NCBI GenBank assembly: GCA_028554755.1
Contig: JAPTOF010000011.1
Location: 5,856,501-5,920,500 of the forward strand
Source of the DNA: Cordia subcordata
Lineage: Eukaryota > Streptophyta > Magnoliopsida > Boraginales > Cordiaceae
Reading direction: 5' to 3'
Length of the DNA stretch: 64,000 nt
In this document: piece after piece, positions 21,320 to 32,465 of the stretch
How the letters are laid out: each line of letters opens with the position of its first letter
How positions within the stretch are numbered: the stretch's first letter is position 1
The notes under the pieces: model-generated
What the model was told of the DNA's origin: nothing
Databases searched by the model: none
What the model saw: the letters and a program-made list of their open reading frames with translations, nothing else
Translations under genes and position numbers: made by a program

Positions 21320-22620
21320 ATTGCTGCAAATTTGAAGGCCTTTTCTACTATGAAACTTGCGGACAACTCAAATTCCTAATGGTATTTAGACACTGGTGCT
21401 ACTCATCATATGGCACCTAGTGATGAAAAATTGGTTGGTAAGTCTGCCTATTTTGGGTCTGATCGTGTTTTATCAAGAATGGTGATTCTTCAGAAATTAC
21501 ACATGTTGGTCACAAGAAGTTTCAATTGTTTAATGGTTGTGATATTAATTGTGATGTACTAGTTGTGCCTACAATTGCAAAACGATTGTTTTCTATTGCT
21601 AAGTTTGCTAAAGATAATTTGTGTTATTTTGTTTTTACACTGATTGGTTACTCTATAAAGGATCTGAGGACAGGCTAGCTCCTACACCAGAGACAAATTA
21701 GTGGTGGACTTTGCTCGCTACAAGATTCAAATAAAACTTCTTTTGTAGCAACGAAATTATCTCTAGAGGTTTGGCATGGTCGGCTTAGGCATCCCTCAAG
21801 TTCAGTTTTATTTCAGTTAGGCAAGAAATTAGATATTCCTTCTATTTCATTCAATAAAATTTATGGTAGTTGGCAGTATGGAAAAAGCAAACAGCTTCCT
21901 TTTGATCCTGTGTTGCAACATGCTTCTAGGCCTTTTGATGTTATTCATGGAGATGTTTGGGGTCCAACACGCAAGAATTGTAAGGAAAGTTTTTGCTTTT
22001 ATTTGGTTTTGGTTGATGAATATAGTAGATTTACTTGGTATTATCCTCTTTGTCGGAAGTCTGATGTGATCTCTATTTTCCTAATCTTTCTTGCCATGGT
22101 AAAAACTTAGTTTAGTACAATGATCAAGTGTTTTCAAATTGATTCAGGTGGAGAATTTGTTAATCAATCTCTCCGAAAACTATTCCAAACAAATGGTATG
22201 CAGCGTAGACTTTCTTGTCCTGGCACGCCAGAGCAAAATAGGTTAGTTAAAAGGAAGCATAAACACATTGTTGAAACAGGTTTAACCTTACTTGCTCATA
22301 GTAATTTGCCAAAAGAATATTGGAATTATGCCTCTCAACTGCTGTGTATTTGATTAATTGATTGCCATCTTCTGTGCTTGCTCATAAATCTCCATTCTTG
22401 CTCTTATTTGGACATGAACCAGACTATAGCTTGTTGCAAACTTTTGGGTCTTTATGCTATCCGTGCTTAACAACCTTTGGGCGTCAAAAGCTTGATTTTA
22501 AGACTTGCAAGAATTTTTTTTTTTAGGGTATAGTCCTCACCAAAAAGGTTATAAATGCCTTGACTTAAGCACGGGCAAACAAACTTTTAATTTCTAGAAA
22601 TGTTATATTTGATGAGCATA
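21320..22620 (+). pseudogene. Outer copia protease and integrase
   Basis: The aspartic protease motif WYLDTGATHHM is at 21380-21412. The pre-integrase zinc region reads VWHGRLGHPSSS near 21770. The integrase core shows FDVIHGDVWGP, VLVDEYSRFTWYYP and then QIDSGGEFVN, with D, D and a downstream GTPEQN; the catalytic Glu region is PEQNRLVKRKHKHIVE. Stops and shifts occur near 22110 and 22352. Confidence 0.85.
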
Positions 22621-23259
22621 ATTTTCTTGGCATTCAGCAAGTTTTAGAATCGAATTCAGCATCAAATTCATTTTTTTGGCCCTTTCCACGCATGACAATT
22701 GATGATGAAAAGGGACTTGTTTTCCATTCCTCAACCATGACTAATGCTCAAATGATGAATGATATTCAAGGTGATCAGACAAAAGCTAATGCTTAGCAAT
22801 CATTAGGCAGGGACATTATTATGAGTTCTTCTCAAATTGCTCTATGTCATGCTTCTCATGAATTTGCTCCAAGTGATACACGCATCTCCCATGTAGCATA
22901 ATAATTCTATTCCATTCATCCTTCAAATTGCTTAATCATCTGAGACGTGTCAGGAATTGCAAAATTATATTCCACATCAAATTGTCGAATCCTCTGGGAT
23001 GTGTCAAGCTGAGCATGATAACATTGCACCTATTTCGAATGATGGCACAACATCTGAGCAACATCACGAAGAATCTAATTTAATAATTTCTTCTAGTCCA
23101 ACAACTCAAATGCCATCTACAAATGTACCATGATTACGGACTCATGCTATGACCCCTCGATCCATGCATGGAATTTTTAAGCCAAAAAGTTTGCTCGGTA
23201 ATCGATATCCTATACATTTTGGCTTATTTGCTTCTACGACTCAATTACCTGCTGAACCA

Positions 23260-24147
23260 ACAAGTTTTACTCAAGCTCACAAAGATCCACAGTGGAGGGT
23301 AGCAATGCATGAGGAATTTAATTCTTTAATTGCTAATCACACTTGGCCACTCATGCCGCCTCCTGTTGGTGTCAATATTATAGTTTGTCGTTAGGTTTTC
23401 AAAGTTAAACAAAAATCTGAAGGCATCTTAGAATGGTACAAAGCTTGTTTAGTAGCCAAAGCCTACATACAGCAACCTGGACAAAATTATGGTGACACGT
23501 TCAGTCTGATAGTTCGTGCAGGCACAATAAGGTTGATTTTATCATTGGTTGTATCTCAAAAATGGCCTTTACGTCAATTAGATGTAAAGAATGCATTTTT
23601 GCATGGAGATTTGATAGAGGATATTTATATGGCTCAACCTTAACGATTTGTGGATTCTAATCATCCCAATTTTGTGTTTAAGCTACACAAATCGTTATAT
23701 AGCCTAAAGCAAGCTCCATGTGCATAGTATGAGCAATTTAGTTCTTTTCTTCTCTCATGTGGTTTTGCTCATTCTCAACATGATGCCTCTTTATTCATAA
23801 GGCGGCAAAATACTACTATTTTAGTCCTCTTTATTTATGTGGATGACATAGTATTAATTGGGAATTCTTCATCTGAGGTTGCCCAATTCATAAAAGTTCT
23901 TTCAAACACTTTTGCTACGAAAGATCTAGGCCGACTTCATTTTTTCTTAAGAATGGAAGTGCACTATTTTGCTAACAAGCTGTACCTTACTCAAACAAAG
24001 TACGCACTTCAAATTTTACATCAGTTTGGTATGGATGGTGCAAAGCCAGTTACCACACCTCATGCTGGGACATGATTAAATCCTACTGAAGAGGATTAAC
24101 TTTCTGATCCGAGTGAATATTGGCAGCTAGTTGGGGCATTAAAATAT
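23260..24147 (+). pseudogene. Outer copia reverse transcriptase
   Basis: The region reads WRVAMHEEFNSLIANHTW, LVAKAYIQQPGQNYGDTFS, QLDVKNAFLHGDL, KSLYSLKQAP, and the active-site YVDD at 23836-23847, followed by KYALQILHQFGM. In-frame stops lie near 23392, 23641 and 23727. The domain is cut at 24152 by the nested element and resumes at 26815. Confidence 0.9.
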
Positions 24148-24152
24148 CTTAC
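24148..24152 (+). repeat. TSD CTTAC (left) of nested element
   Basis: This pentamer is repeated exactly at 26810-26814. Joining the flanks restores the reading frame of the outer RT/RNase H region (GALKYL, then TRLDISYAV). Confidence 0.9.
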
Positions 24153-24563
24153 TGTTGGGTTATGGCTCAAAGTCCAAGTCCATACAAATTAGGAAAGAGT
24201 TTTAATGAGAGTTAAAATTCTAGTTATAGTAAGAGTCTTAGTTATGGTAGGATTGATAGATTAGGAAATCCTTTGTCTTGGAGGACAAGGAAATCTCCTC
24301 TATAAATAGGACTCTTGTATTAGTTGAAGGAGTGTGTCTTGCAATAGGTCTAGATTGAGAGAGAGAAAGAGCCATTGTAAGAACACCGTGAGAGAGGGTT
24401 TAGACTTTTTAGGCCGTGCAAAAAGTCTTATTGAGTTTGTACTCTTTTCTATTAGTGGACGTAGGCAGAGGGCCGAACCACGTTTAATTGTGCGTGTTCT
24501 TTTCTCGTTATTCTTGCTTTAATTCCGCTGCGTGTGTGTGTGGCGCGTCCTAATTTCCCAACA
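24153..24563 (+). repeat. 5' LTR of gag-only element
   Basis: It is 411 bp, TGTTGGG to CCCAACA. A TATA box (TATAAATA) is at 24301-24308. It lacks 12 bp (AGTTTTTCGTAG-like) that are present in the 3' LTR near 26694. Confidence 0.95.
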
Positions 24564-24565
24564 AG

Positions 24566-24577
24566 TGGTATCAGAGC
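24566..24577 (+). promoter_or_regulatory. Primer-binding site (initiator Met tRNA)
   Basis: TGGTATCAGAGC lies two bases after the LTR, the exact consensus for plant copia elements. Confidence 0.9.
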
Positions 24578-24993
24578 TAGGTTGGAGGGCGGACGCTAGT
24601 TTGCACGAAAAAACGAAAAAAAAAACGCCGAAGAGGAGTAAATAATAAAAAAAAATTCGCTGATCTGCTGGTCGCGTTTGGCAGCCTTCCCAGAGCCCGA
24701 TCGATGATCCGTTTGTTGCTGTGTTTTCGTCTCGGAGTGGAGAGTAAGATGCTAAAATTTCGTAACGATCCAACGGTCGGATTGTGAGATACAAGCAGGT
24801 CAAGTTTTGTGAGTTTGTGGTCAAACAGTCAAACAAAAAGTTTGACCAGCGTTGACCGAAGGGCTGCAGGGGTTTGACCGTGTTGATCAAGGGTCCCCCC
24901 ACCGTTTTTTGACGTCCTGAATCCATTTTTGGGGTCAGTTTTGCCAAATTCTTGCTGGATTGCTGAGTTTTAGCGAATTTGTGCGTAGGAGCC

Positions 24994-26031
24994 ATGACGA
25001 CGACTGGTACGAAGTTTGAAATTCCAGTGTTCGATGGGAACATGAACTTCAACTTGTGGAGGAATACCATCGAGGACATTTTGGTGCAGCAAGGCCTTGA
25101 TGAAGTGCTAGAAGAGGCAAAACCGGAAGAAGTCAATGATAAGAAGTGGAAGTCCCTACAACGAAGAGCCGTAAGTACTATTCGGTTGGCGTTAGCACCG
25201 CAAATTAAATGTCATGTGATTGATGAGATGACGGTGAGCAGTGTGTTCGACAAGTTGGAAAATATTTATGAGTCAAAGTCGATCACCAACCGATTGTGTT
25301 TAAGGACGGAGCTATACTCGTTCAAGATGGAAGAGGGAACCGCCATCCAGAATCACATTAACAAATTCAATAAGTTAGTGGTCAAGCTCATAACTGTTGA
25401 GGAGCCTGATAAAAGAATTACAGATGAAGAACAGGCGCTCGTACTACTATCTTCTTTGCCGAAGTCATACAAGCTGTTTGTGCAATCAATCCTCGTTGGG
25501 AAGAAAACTCTCAAGCTAAACGAAGTGACTGCGCTCTTGAGAGAGAACGAGAGGATGTTGGGAAGAAGTAGTATGCCTAGTGGAGATCAAGCACTAACTG
25601 TTGAAGGTTCAAATCGAGGGAGGAGTTCTGAAAAAGGGAATTCTCGCAGAGGTAGATCGAGATCAAAAAGCCGAGCTCGGGATGAAGAAGACGATCGAGA
25701 ATGCTACTACTGTAGAGAGAAGGGTCATATCCAACGGAGATGTCCTAGAATGAGGGAGGACATGAAGAGCCTTAGAGAGTGGAGATCTAAGGGCAAGGAG
25801 AAGGATTATGACAAGAACTCCGCGAACCTTATTGAAGGTGATGATAGCGATGGTAGTGAGACTGTTTTGATGGCGGTAAGCGAGGACGTTAATGAAGGCT
25901 CGAGGAAGAGGACTGACTGGGTGATGGATTCAGCAGGAACGTTTCACGTTTGCAATGATAGAGCTAGTTTCGACACTTTGCTTTTGGGGAAGAGGCTTGA
26001 ATACATCATTATTGGGAACAGCGGAAGATGA
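24994..26031 (+). CDS. Copia gag with protease start, intact frame
   Basis: The frame encodes 345 residues from the ATG at 24994; an upstream TTG is in frame but is not a likely plant start. The N-terminal half is copia gag (VFDGNMNFNLWRNTIEDIL, then a long helical region including FKMEEGTAIQNHINKFNKL). A basic Arg/Ser stretch follows, then a CCHC zinc knuckle, CYYCREKGHIQRRC. It ends in the protease active-site region WVMDSAGTFHVCN, where most copia enzymes read DSGxxxH. A TGA at 26029-26031 stops it. Gag forms the virus-like particle that packages the element RNA. Codon usage is more GC-balanced than the surroundings, and no other break is seen, which fits a recent insertion. The long minus-strand frame at 24519-25136 is antisense and not a gene. 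Confidence 0.85.
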   Translation: MTTTGTKFEIPVFDGNMNFNLWRNTIEDILVQQGLDEVLEEAKPEEVNDKKWKSLQRRAVSTIRLALAPQIKCHVIDEMTVSSVFDKLENIYESKSITNRLCLRTELYSFKMEEGTAIQNHINKFNKLVVKLITVEEPDKRITDEEQALVLLSSLPKSYKLFVQSILVGKKTLKLNEVTALLRENERMLGRSSMPSGDQALTVEGSNRGRSSEKGNSRRGRSRSKSRARDEEDDRECYYCREKGHIQRRCPRMREDMKSLREWRSKGKEKDYDKNSANLIEGDDSDGSETVLMAVSEDVNEGSRKRTDWVMDSAGTFHVCNDRASFDTLLLGKRLEYIIIGNSGR

Positions 26032-26439
26032 AGGTTCTTTGGTATTGGGAGAGTTCGCCTGAGGCTCAACAATCATAGTATCAAGACCATCTCCAATGTA
26101 AGGTATGTGCCATCTTGTGTGTCCAACATAATTTCATTGGGTGAGTTGGCATCAAGAGGGTACAAGTACATTGGTGAAGGAGATTGCTACAAAGTGTATC
26201 GTGGAGAGGAGCTAGTTCTTGAAGGGAGGAAGAACGAGAAGCACGTGTGCTACTTAGAGGAATGCACCGCGCTGAGAGATGAACACGACAAGTGTGAAGA
26301 ACCTCAAGTGAAGGCTGAGAAGAAGAAAAGAGTGACGTTCTCACCTGCTGTGGAGATTCTTGGCACTTCTCGCCAAGGGAGGACTTTGTTGGGTTATGGC
26401 TCAAAGTCCAAGCCCATACAAATTAGGAAAGAGTTTTAA
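26032..26439 (+). pseudogene. Continuation of protease region, same frame, beyond the TGA
   Basis: After the TGA the same phase stays open to 26439. It reads FGIGRVRLRLNN, ISNVRYVPSCVSNIISLGEL and GYKYIGEGDCYKVYRGEELV, which is the usual sequence between copia protease and integrase. It then gives a Lys-rich linker and crosses into the 3' LTR, where it ends. The element therefore carries one nonsense codon but no frameshift. The integrase is missing: the coding sequence jumps from the pre-integrase linker to a short tail ending in KKRVTFSPAVEILG. Confidence 0.75.
26375..26383 (+). promoter_or_regulatory. Polypurine tract of gag-only element
   Basis: AAGGGAGGA lies just before the 3' LTR. It would prime plus-strand DNA synthesis. 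Confidence 0.7.
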
Positions 26440-26809
26440 TGAGAGTTAAAATTCTAGTTATAGTAAGAGTCTTAGTTATGGTAGAATTGATAGATTAGGA
26501 AATCCTTTGTCTTGGAGGACAAGGAAATCTCCTCTATAAATAGGACTCTTGTATTAGTTGAAGGAGTGTGTCTTGCAATAGGTCTAGATTGAGAGAGAGA
26601 AAGAGCCATTGTAAGAACACCGTGAGAGAGGGTTTAGACTTTTTAGGCCGTGCAAAAAGTCTTATTGAGTTTGTACTCTTTTCTATTAGTGGAGTTTTTC
26701 GTAGACGTAGGCAGAGGGCCGAACCATGTTTAATTGTGCGTGTTCTTTTCTCGTTATTCGTGCTTTAATTCCGCTGCGTGTGTGTGTGACGCGTCCTAAT
26801 TTCCCAACA
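26387..26809 (+). repeat. 3' LTR of gag-only element
   Basis: It is 423 bp, TGTTGGG to CCCAACA, with a TATA box at 26535-26541. Confidence 0.95.
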
Positions 26810-26814
26810 CTTAC
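26810..26814 (+). repeat. TSD CTTAC (right)
   Basis: Exact partner of 24148-24152. Confidence 0.9.
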
Positions 26815-27448
26815 ATTAACAAGACTAGACATTTCCTATGCTGTAAATTTAGTTTGTTAGTTTATGCATGCACCACAGGAATCACATATTATAGCTGCCA
26901 AGAGGATATTACGGTATATAAAGTACACACCTTCACAAGGATGGGTTTTTCAGCCAGCTAAAATTTTTACACTTACTGGCTACACTGATTCTGATTGGGC
27001 AAGATGTCTAGACACTAGGCATTCTACCATTGGTTTTTCAATTTTCTTTGGTCCTAATATAATAACTTGGATTGCTAAACGACAAACAACAGTCTCCAAG
27101 TCAAGTTCAGAAGTTGAATATCGTGCGCTTGCTTCTCTAGCATATGAGTTGTTATGGGTTTTGCATCTAATTAGCTTTCTTGGTATTTTGCTTCATTCTC
27201 CTCCAAAGGTCTTGTGCAACAACGTGAGCACCATCTATATGGTGTCTAATCCAAAACTGCACAATAGGAGTAAGCATATTGAGATTGATATCCATTCTGT
27301 ACGAGAAAAAGTCAAGGTAGGAAATTTTCAACTCTTTTATGTTCCAACTCAATCACAGCTTGTAGATATTTTCACCAAGCCTTTGTACAAGCCACACTTT
27401 GAAGAATTAAAGGGGAAGTTGCCAGTGGATTTCCCACCATCAACTTGA
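26815..27448 (+). pseudogene. Outer copia RNase H and end of pol
   Basis: This resumes the outer element after the insertion. It reads TRLDISYAVN, then AAKRILRYIKYTPSQGWVF, DSDWARCLDTRHSTIGF and the RNase H signature KSSSEVEYRALA, and ends HIEIDIHSVREKV, LVDIFTKPLY. The frame is open from 26864 to the TGA at 27446-27448, with one stop (near 26860) before it. It ends nine bases short of the 3' LTR. Confidence 0.9.
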
Positions 27449-27456
27449 GGGGGTGA
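27447..27456 (+). promoter_or_regulatory. Polypurine tract, outer copia
   Basis: GAGGGGGTGA precedes the 3' LTR. Confidence 0.7.
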
Positions 27457-27643
27457 TGTGAGGATAATAACGAGTTTGTTAAACCATGTGTTTTGACAAA
27501 TATATTTCTTGTACACTATATCATGTATTCTATAGATTAGGATAGCCTCTATATACTCCTAGTCTTTGTAAAATACTTTTTGTAGACTACTATTTAATGA
27601 TATGAAATATACAAAGCATTACACGGCCAAATAAAATCTTTAA
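27457..27643 (+). repeat. Outer copia 3' LTR
   Basis: Partner of 20127-20313. It ends TCTTTAA, where the 5' copy has TCTTTCA. Confidence 0.9.
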
Positions 27644-28060
27644 TATACATGTGACATGGCAACTATAGAACTCATATATAATGGTGTGTCACAAATATAG
27701 CAACACATCAAAATGGTGACAGGGCAACTATAGAACTCATATGTTATCTTGTGGAATAATTTTATATATATTATATAGATATATTGATAAAGTCTTTTAT
27801 CTATATTTTTCTATTACACTTTCATTTATGAATTATAATAAGGTCTTTTATCTACATTTTTTCATTTAGTTTATAATAAGGTCTTTTATCTCAGTGGGTT
27901 AGAAAAGATATACTTTCAATACCAATTAAAGTACTCACGACTCAAATATCGAATTTATTGCGGTAAATCATGAAGAAACTCCAAAGAAGTCCACAAAATC
28001 ATATTAGACAGTGGGTTCTTCTATAAGATACTATAAATTAAACGCAGACAGTGTGTTCTT
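27644..28060. other. AT-rich spacer
   Basis: Short local repeats are present (AAGGTCTTTTATCT three times between 27790 and 27895), along with the border of dispersed-repeat copy C. There is no gene. Confidence 0.5.
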
Positions 28061-29045
28061 TACAAGATATTATAAATTAAGGGGTGCCGAAACTTTTTAG
28101 TCATAACAAAGTTACATGGTAACTTTTCCAAATTAAACGCTTTCCACTAGTATAAAAATAGTTTTTAGCAATTGTCAAAATTGCTCTCTAAATTGAAAAA
28201 TAGGTCGCTAAATAAATTTAGTGACAGATTTTGCGACCGTAACAATTGTTCGCTAAAGAGAATCTTGCAACTGATTTTGGTAGCAGTCGCTAATTAAAAT
28301 TTTTAGTAGTTAAAAAGCATGATATTACTAAGTTAAAATTGGCTGCAAAAAGCAAATTTGCTACGGGTTTTAGCGACAGATGGAAAATTGTTCTCAAATT
28401 TAGTTACCGTCAAAAATCGGCGTTTAATATGGGTTCTGCCAGAAATTAGTCTCTAGTTTTAGGAACCGATGGAAATCGTTTCTTAATTTTGCCACCGATG
28501 CAAATGGATCTTTAGTTTGGCGGATTCTTGAATTAAAGACTGATTGAAATCTATTGATCGATGAAAATATGCAAATTTGTCACTATTTTAGGGACCAATG
28601 CTTTTTATTAGTTAAAAAGCATGATATTACTAAGTTAAAATTGGCTGCAAAAGCAAATTTGCTACTGGTTTTAGCGACCGATGGAAAATTGTTCTCAAAT
28701 TTAGTTACCGTCAAAAATCAGCGTTTAATATGGGTTCTGCCGGAAATTAGTCTCTAGTTTTAGGAACCGATGCAAATCGTTTCTTAATTTTGCCACCGAT
28801 GCAAATCGATCTTTAATTTGGCAATTGATTCTTGAATTAAAGACTAATTGAAATCTATTGATCGATGAAAATATGCAAATTTGTCATTATTTTAGGGACC
28901 AATGTAAATCGATCGCTAATTTACCAATCAATATAAACACATCTTTAGATTTCCTTAAAAGTGATTTATATTGCCTTGGAAATTTCTATTACCAAACAAA
29001 CTTTGTTGTCAACATCATATCACACGCGTACACACCAGCAAAATA
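28061..29045 (+). repeat. Dispersed repeat family, copy C (longest)
   Basis: The order of blocks is the same as at 1-620: GATATTATAAATTAAGG, then AAACGCTTTCCACTA, the TTTTGCGACCG unit, GTTAAAAAGCATGATATTA, the CGACCGATG array, and AATTTCTATTACC followed by TTGTTGTCAACATCATAT. It is longer than copy A because of an internal duplication. Confidence 0.7.
28308..28913 (+). repeat. Tandem duplication of about 302 bp inside copy C
   Basis: The block starting AGTTAAAAAGCATGATATTA at 28308 restarts at 28610. The two units differ by a few bases and two small indels. The paired open frames at 28554 and 28858, which share their first 16 residues, are only a consequence of this duplication. Confidence 0.9.
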
Positions 29046-30633
29046 AAAAAATCCTTATTGAGAGTTATAACATAATTTAATAATCTTCACTTTATAAAAT
29101 TAAAAATTTAAAAATGAAATTAAAAATAGAAATAAAAATTTAGATATAAAATTAAAATTTAAAAACAACCAAATTAAAATTAAAAATTGTGTTTAAACCC
29201 ATTTTAATTCTACATTTATTTCAAGAACAAGGGTGTAATGTGAGAGGATAACTAGCTACTTATACAAATAACAGGAGGGTAACGTGCATTTTACCCAATT
29301 ATAAAATAGTCTTAAATCAAATTTATTATTCATAAACTCAATTTTATTTTATTATTAGTAATTCTTCTATCATTGCATACTCGAACAACAAATTTTTTTA
29401 ACTTCACAAAGTCGGGGTTACAAATTCAAGCTCTCTAGTTAGTGGAAGTTGCTCACTGTTAGAGCATTTATTCCGTTGAAATAGGATCAATGCACAGGAA
29501 AATTGCATTTTAATTTCTTTTTGCATGATCAATCTGTATACTTGATAGGACAAATAAATATAAATCAATTTTGAAGAACTTAATTTTTTATAAGCTTTTC
29601 AAGATTCATATTTTTTATGAGAGCTATGTAGTAAGTGCATAAAAAATAAAATTAAAAAATAAAATTAAGTAATAATCTAGTAAAAAACAATAAACAAATA
29701 ATATAACTATTGAAGTTTAACTTCTTTTTTTTTTTGGGAAGTCTAACATTTTTTTAAGTAAAGAATTGCTAGAATTAACACATCTGAAACGCCTTAATGG
29801 TTTCCAAGGGCAACTAATGTAGGAAGTGGATCAGTCAACTGCTTTGTAAAAAATTGAATGGACTTTCGTTCAAAGATAATGTGGGAATGAACGGATATGA
29901 TCACGCATGCTTGGAAAGGAGATAAAACATGCGATAATTTAACCATCATAAAACATCTTAATTAAATATATTAAAAAAACAGCCTCTGCACTGAGAGTGA
30001 GTAATTGACATATATTTTTACAAATATGATAACAATTCGAAAGAAAACATTCCAAACCAAGTAACTCCTAATAAAATAGAACGCAAAATTAATTCCACGT
30101 CTTGAATAGATTTCACTTTCTCAAATGGAAAGCTCGTCAACCCATCCTTTAGAAATAAAATACGAGCTATCCATTTTTTGGACAAACTCGAAACTCGAAG
30201 TTGCCTTTATGAGTCTCAAGGACAATATGTACTAACTCATATAGTGGTTTCATTTTAGCAAATGCTTTTAGGATTGATTATAAAATAAATAAATCAAATT
30301 AGTTGTCCATATTCCTCACATAAACAAAATATATGACTAGAAAAACATCATTTACCAAATAATCCATTCGATCAGTGCCTGTCATTGTAAAATAAAAAGG
30401 CTCATCCCCATTCCCCAACTAAAATTTCCTGACCGTCCTCATCGAATTCTTGTTTATGCTTCAAGAAATTGGGGCTTTCTCCTGGTCCACTTTCTGGGCT
30501 AGGCCCGTATTGTTGTTTAAGTTTTGGACTTTTGCACTCTGTTGGAACTTCCGTAAATATTTTTATTAATGTAAATTGTCTTTTTCAACAAAAATAAAAC
30601 AAAAGACAAACGCTGAACCGTGCAACTTGAATC
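29046..30633. other. AT-rich spacer
   Basis: No supported gene, RNA gene or element terminus. A stretch near 30380-30560 is less AT-rich but has no usable open frame. Confidence 0.5.
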
Positions 30634-31066
30634 GGGCTTTTTTAGATTGACTTTTTTTTTTAAGAAAAATATTTTAAAAAAAAATTATATGTCTTTTACA
30701 ATAATTATTTGGCTTAACTTTCAAAAAAACTAAAACTCTAAAAAAAAAACAAACTCAAATACAATTTTTTCATAAGTCAGAATTTTTGAATTTTCAAAAA
30801 AACACTTTTTTTTTTCAAAAGGTAATAAAAAAAGAAATTTTATAATCATATATTTTGGTCTGTTTAGGTTGACTTTTTCTATTAAAAAAAACATATTTAA
30901 AAAAATGTATATTTTTGCAATATGTAATTAGATTGAGTTTAAAAAATAAAATTCTCAAAACCGTTCAAATACAACATTTTTGCATAAATTAGGAGATTCA
31001 AATATTACGAAATATATTCCTTAAAAATTTAGAATTTAAAAAAAGAAATTCAATCCATACGAGTGC
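30634..31066. mobile_element. MITE family 1, two adjacent degraded copies
   Basis: The first starts GGGCTTTTTTAGATTGAC at 30634 and the second TGGTCTGTTTAGGTTGAC near 30855. The second ends with the inverse TTCAATCCATACGAGTGC. Both carry the internal AACTCAAATACAA-type block of the family. The first copy has no clear right terminus. Confidence 0.55.
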
Positions 31067-32464
31067 TTTAGCACCTAAACCTGTTTAGTGAAAAGGATCG
31101 ATTCATGGTTCTAAACGTTCAAAAATCGCCAACCATTAGTACAATGCCCAGAGTCGTATACATGTCACCACGAAGTATTCAGGGATGGCGAAGAGTCACT
31201 TAAGGTCCCCAAGATCAACAAACCTGTTTAAACATGTCCTGTTAAGAATTTGGAATAAGAATAGAACAATTTGTAATAATCTTAAAAGTGTGACAGGACT
31301 GGGATTGACATACGCGCACACACACATATATATATATATGTGTGTGTGTATGTATGTATACAAACATACATATATTTTAGTTATATATACACACATAGAC
31401 ACATAGTGGCGGCCACACACAAAATGTAAATTCTACTTTTTTATAATAATAATAAAAAAAAAACATTTCGCGCACTTAAGAATGAAAAGGTCGTCTTGTG
31501 TGTTAGTAAATTCTACTTTTCTTTATAAAACAAAAGATTTCATGCACTCAAGAAAGGAAAGGTCAAGGAAAAAAAAAAAAAGAAAGAAAGAAAATCCACA
31601 CAAACATGCTGATGTGGCATACCAAGCCACCAGAACTCATGCACGGCAAAGCTCCCAACGTGTGCACTAAGGTGACGTGTCACTTTCTAAAAATTTACCT
31701 TCCTGATACCCCCGAACTGACAATCGGACCACCAAAAGAATCACCCCAACCACTACCGGTCCACCACCATAACCTCCTCTGGCTCACCCTCACCTCCACA
31801 TGCATATTCAACCCATAGACTAATAAAATCATTTGGCAGGCTTGTCTAGATCTTATTATGTTGGTTATAATCGACAGAAGATGATGATCAAATTTCTATG
31901 GTGAATCTTATGTATGTATACACAACACAACCACCACTAGCGGGATTTGTCTATATATCTATATATCTATATATAACCCTTTTTTTCATTTTTCTGAGTA
32001 AGGCCCTAACTCTTTGGGCACTGCAGTCCTGCCTTATTCTATTCCTGATGCCAGGAATAGTGGGCTTCAGTGGGTAAGGACAAAATCCTTTCACCCCTGT
32101 GACCCCCCTATCCTTTAAGGTCTTTTCTTATCCAATTCCATACTGGAATTGCGAGAGGAGAGGGTTCCTAAAAGGTGTCCCTTACTCAATTCCTAGTAAG
32201 GAATTGTGGGACGGGAAGGAAATAGGGAAAGGGGAATTTAAAAGGGGGAATGGGAAAAGGGAAGGGGGGAATGGGATATTTAAAACTACCATATGCTTCA
32301 TACAATCAAGTGGTGTCCAAGGATAGAAAGGACGAAGGGACTACTATAGTACGCCTTTGCCTCTCACCCGAGGTTTAGAGGCTTCCTACGGGAGCTTATA
32401 GACTCATATTTACAATCTTGAAATGCCAGTAAGGAAGTCTAGTGGTGGACCAAAGCAGAGCTTC
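31067..32464. other. Spacer, no supported gene
   Basis: A CA/TA microsatellite lies at 31315-31395. The segment 31600-31830 is less AT-rich (CCACCACCATAACC) and could be captured or old genic DNA, but its frames are short. At 32040-32260 several variants of GGAATTG / AGGAATAGTGGG in both orientations suggest a degraded inverted-repeat element. Confidence 0.4.
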
Positions 32465-32465
32465 A

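Larger units (their letters stand above)
24153..26809 (+). mobile_element. Gag-only copia-type element (TR-GAG-like), young
   Basis: This 2,657-bp element has LTRs 24153-24563 and 26387-26809, a perfect 5-bp target duplication, a canonical primer-binding site and a polypurine tract. The interior (1.8 kb) codes only gag plus the first part of protease; integrase, RT and RNase H are absent. Small gag-only LTR elements of plants (TR-GAG) are known and are mobilised in trans. By eye the LTRs differ by about five substitutions and one 12-bp indel, so the insertion is recent compared with everything around it. A solo LTR of the same family is at 5521-5946. Confidence 0.9.
20127..27643 (+). mobile_element. 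Ty1/copia retrotransposon, decayed, with a nested insertion
   Basis: Both LTRs (20127-20313 and 27457-27643, 187 bp each) are present. Between them the order is gag, zinc knuckle, protease, integrase, reverse transcriptase, RNase H: integrase before RT identifies copia. Flanking pentamers are TATAT and TATAC. Without the insert (24153-26809 plus one TSD) the element is about 4.86 kb, the usual length. Stop codons occur in every domain. Confidence 0.9.

Noticed and set aside
24519..25136. 205-codon minus-strand open frame
   Set aside because: It is antisense to the LTR, leader and gag start of the gag-only element and has no recognisable domain. The plus-strand gag explains the sequence.
28554..29046. 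Two frames sharing the same first 16 residues, suggesting a gene duplication
   Set aside because: They come from the 302-bp tandem duplication inside a non-coding dispersed repeat; the similarity is equally strong outside the frames.
31185..31420. Open frames on both strands over TATATG/CACA
   Set aside because: Microsatellite artefacts with no domain.
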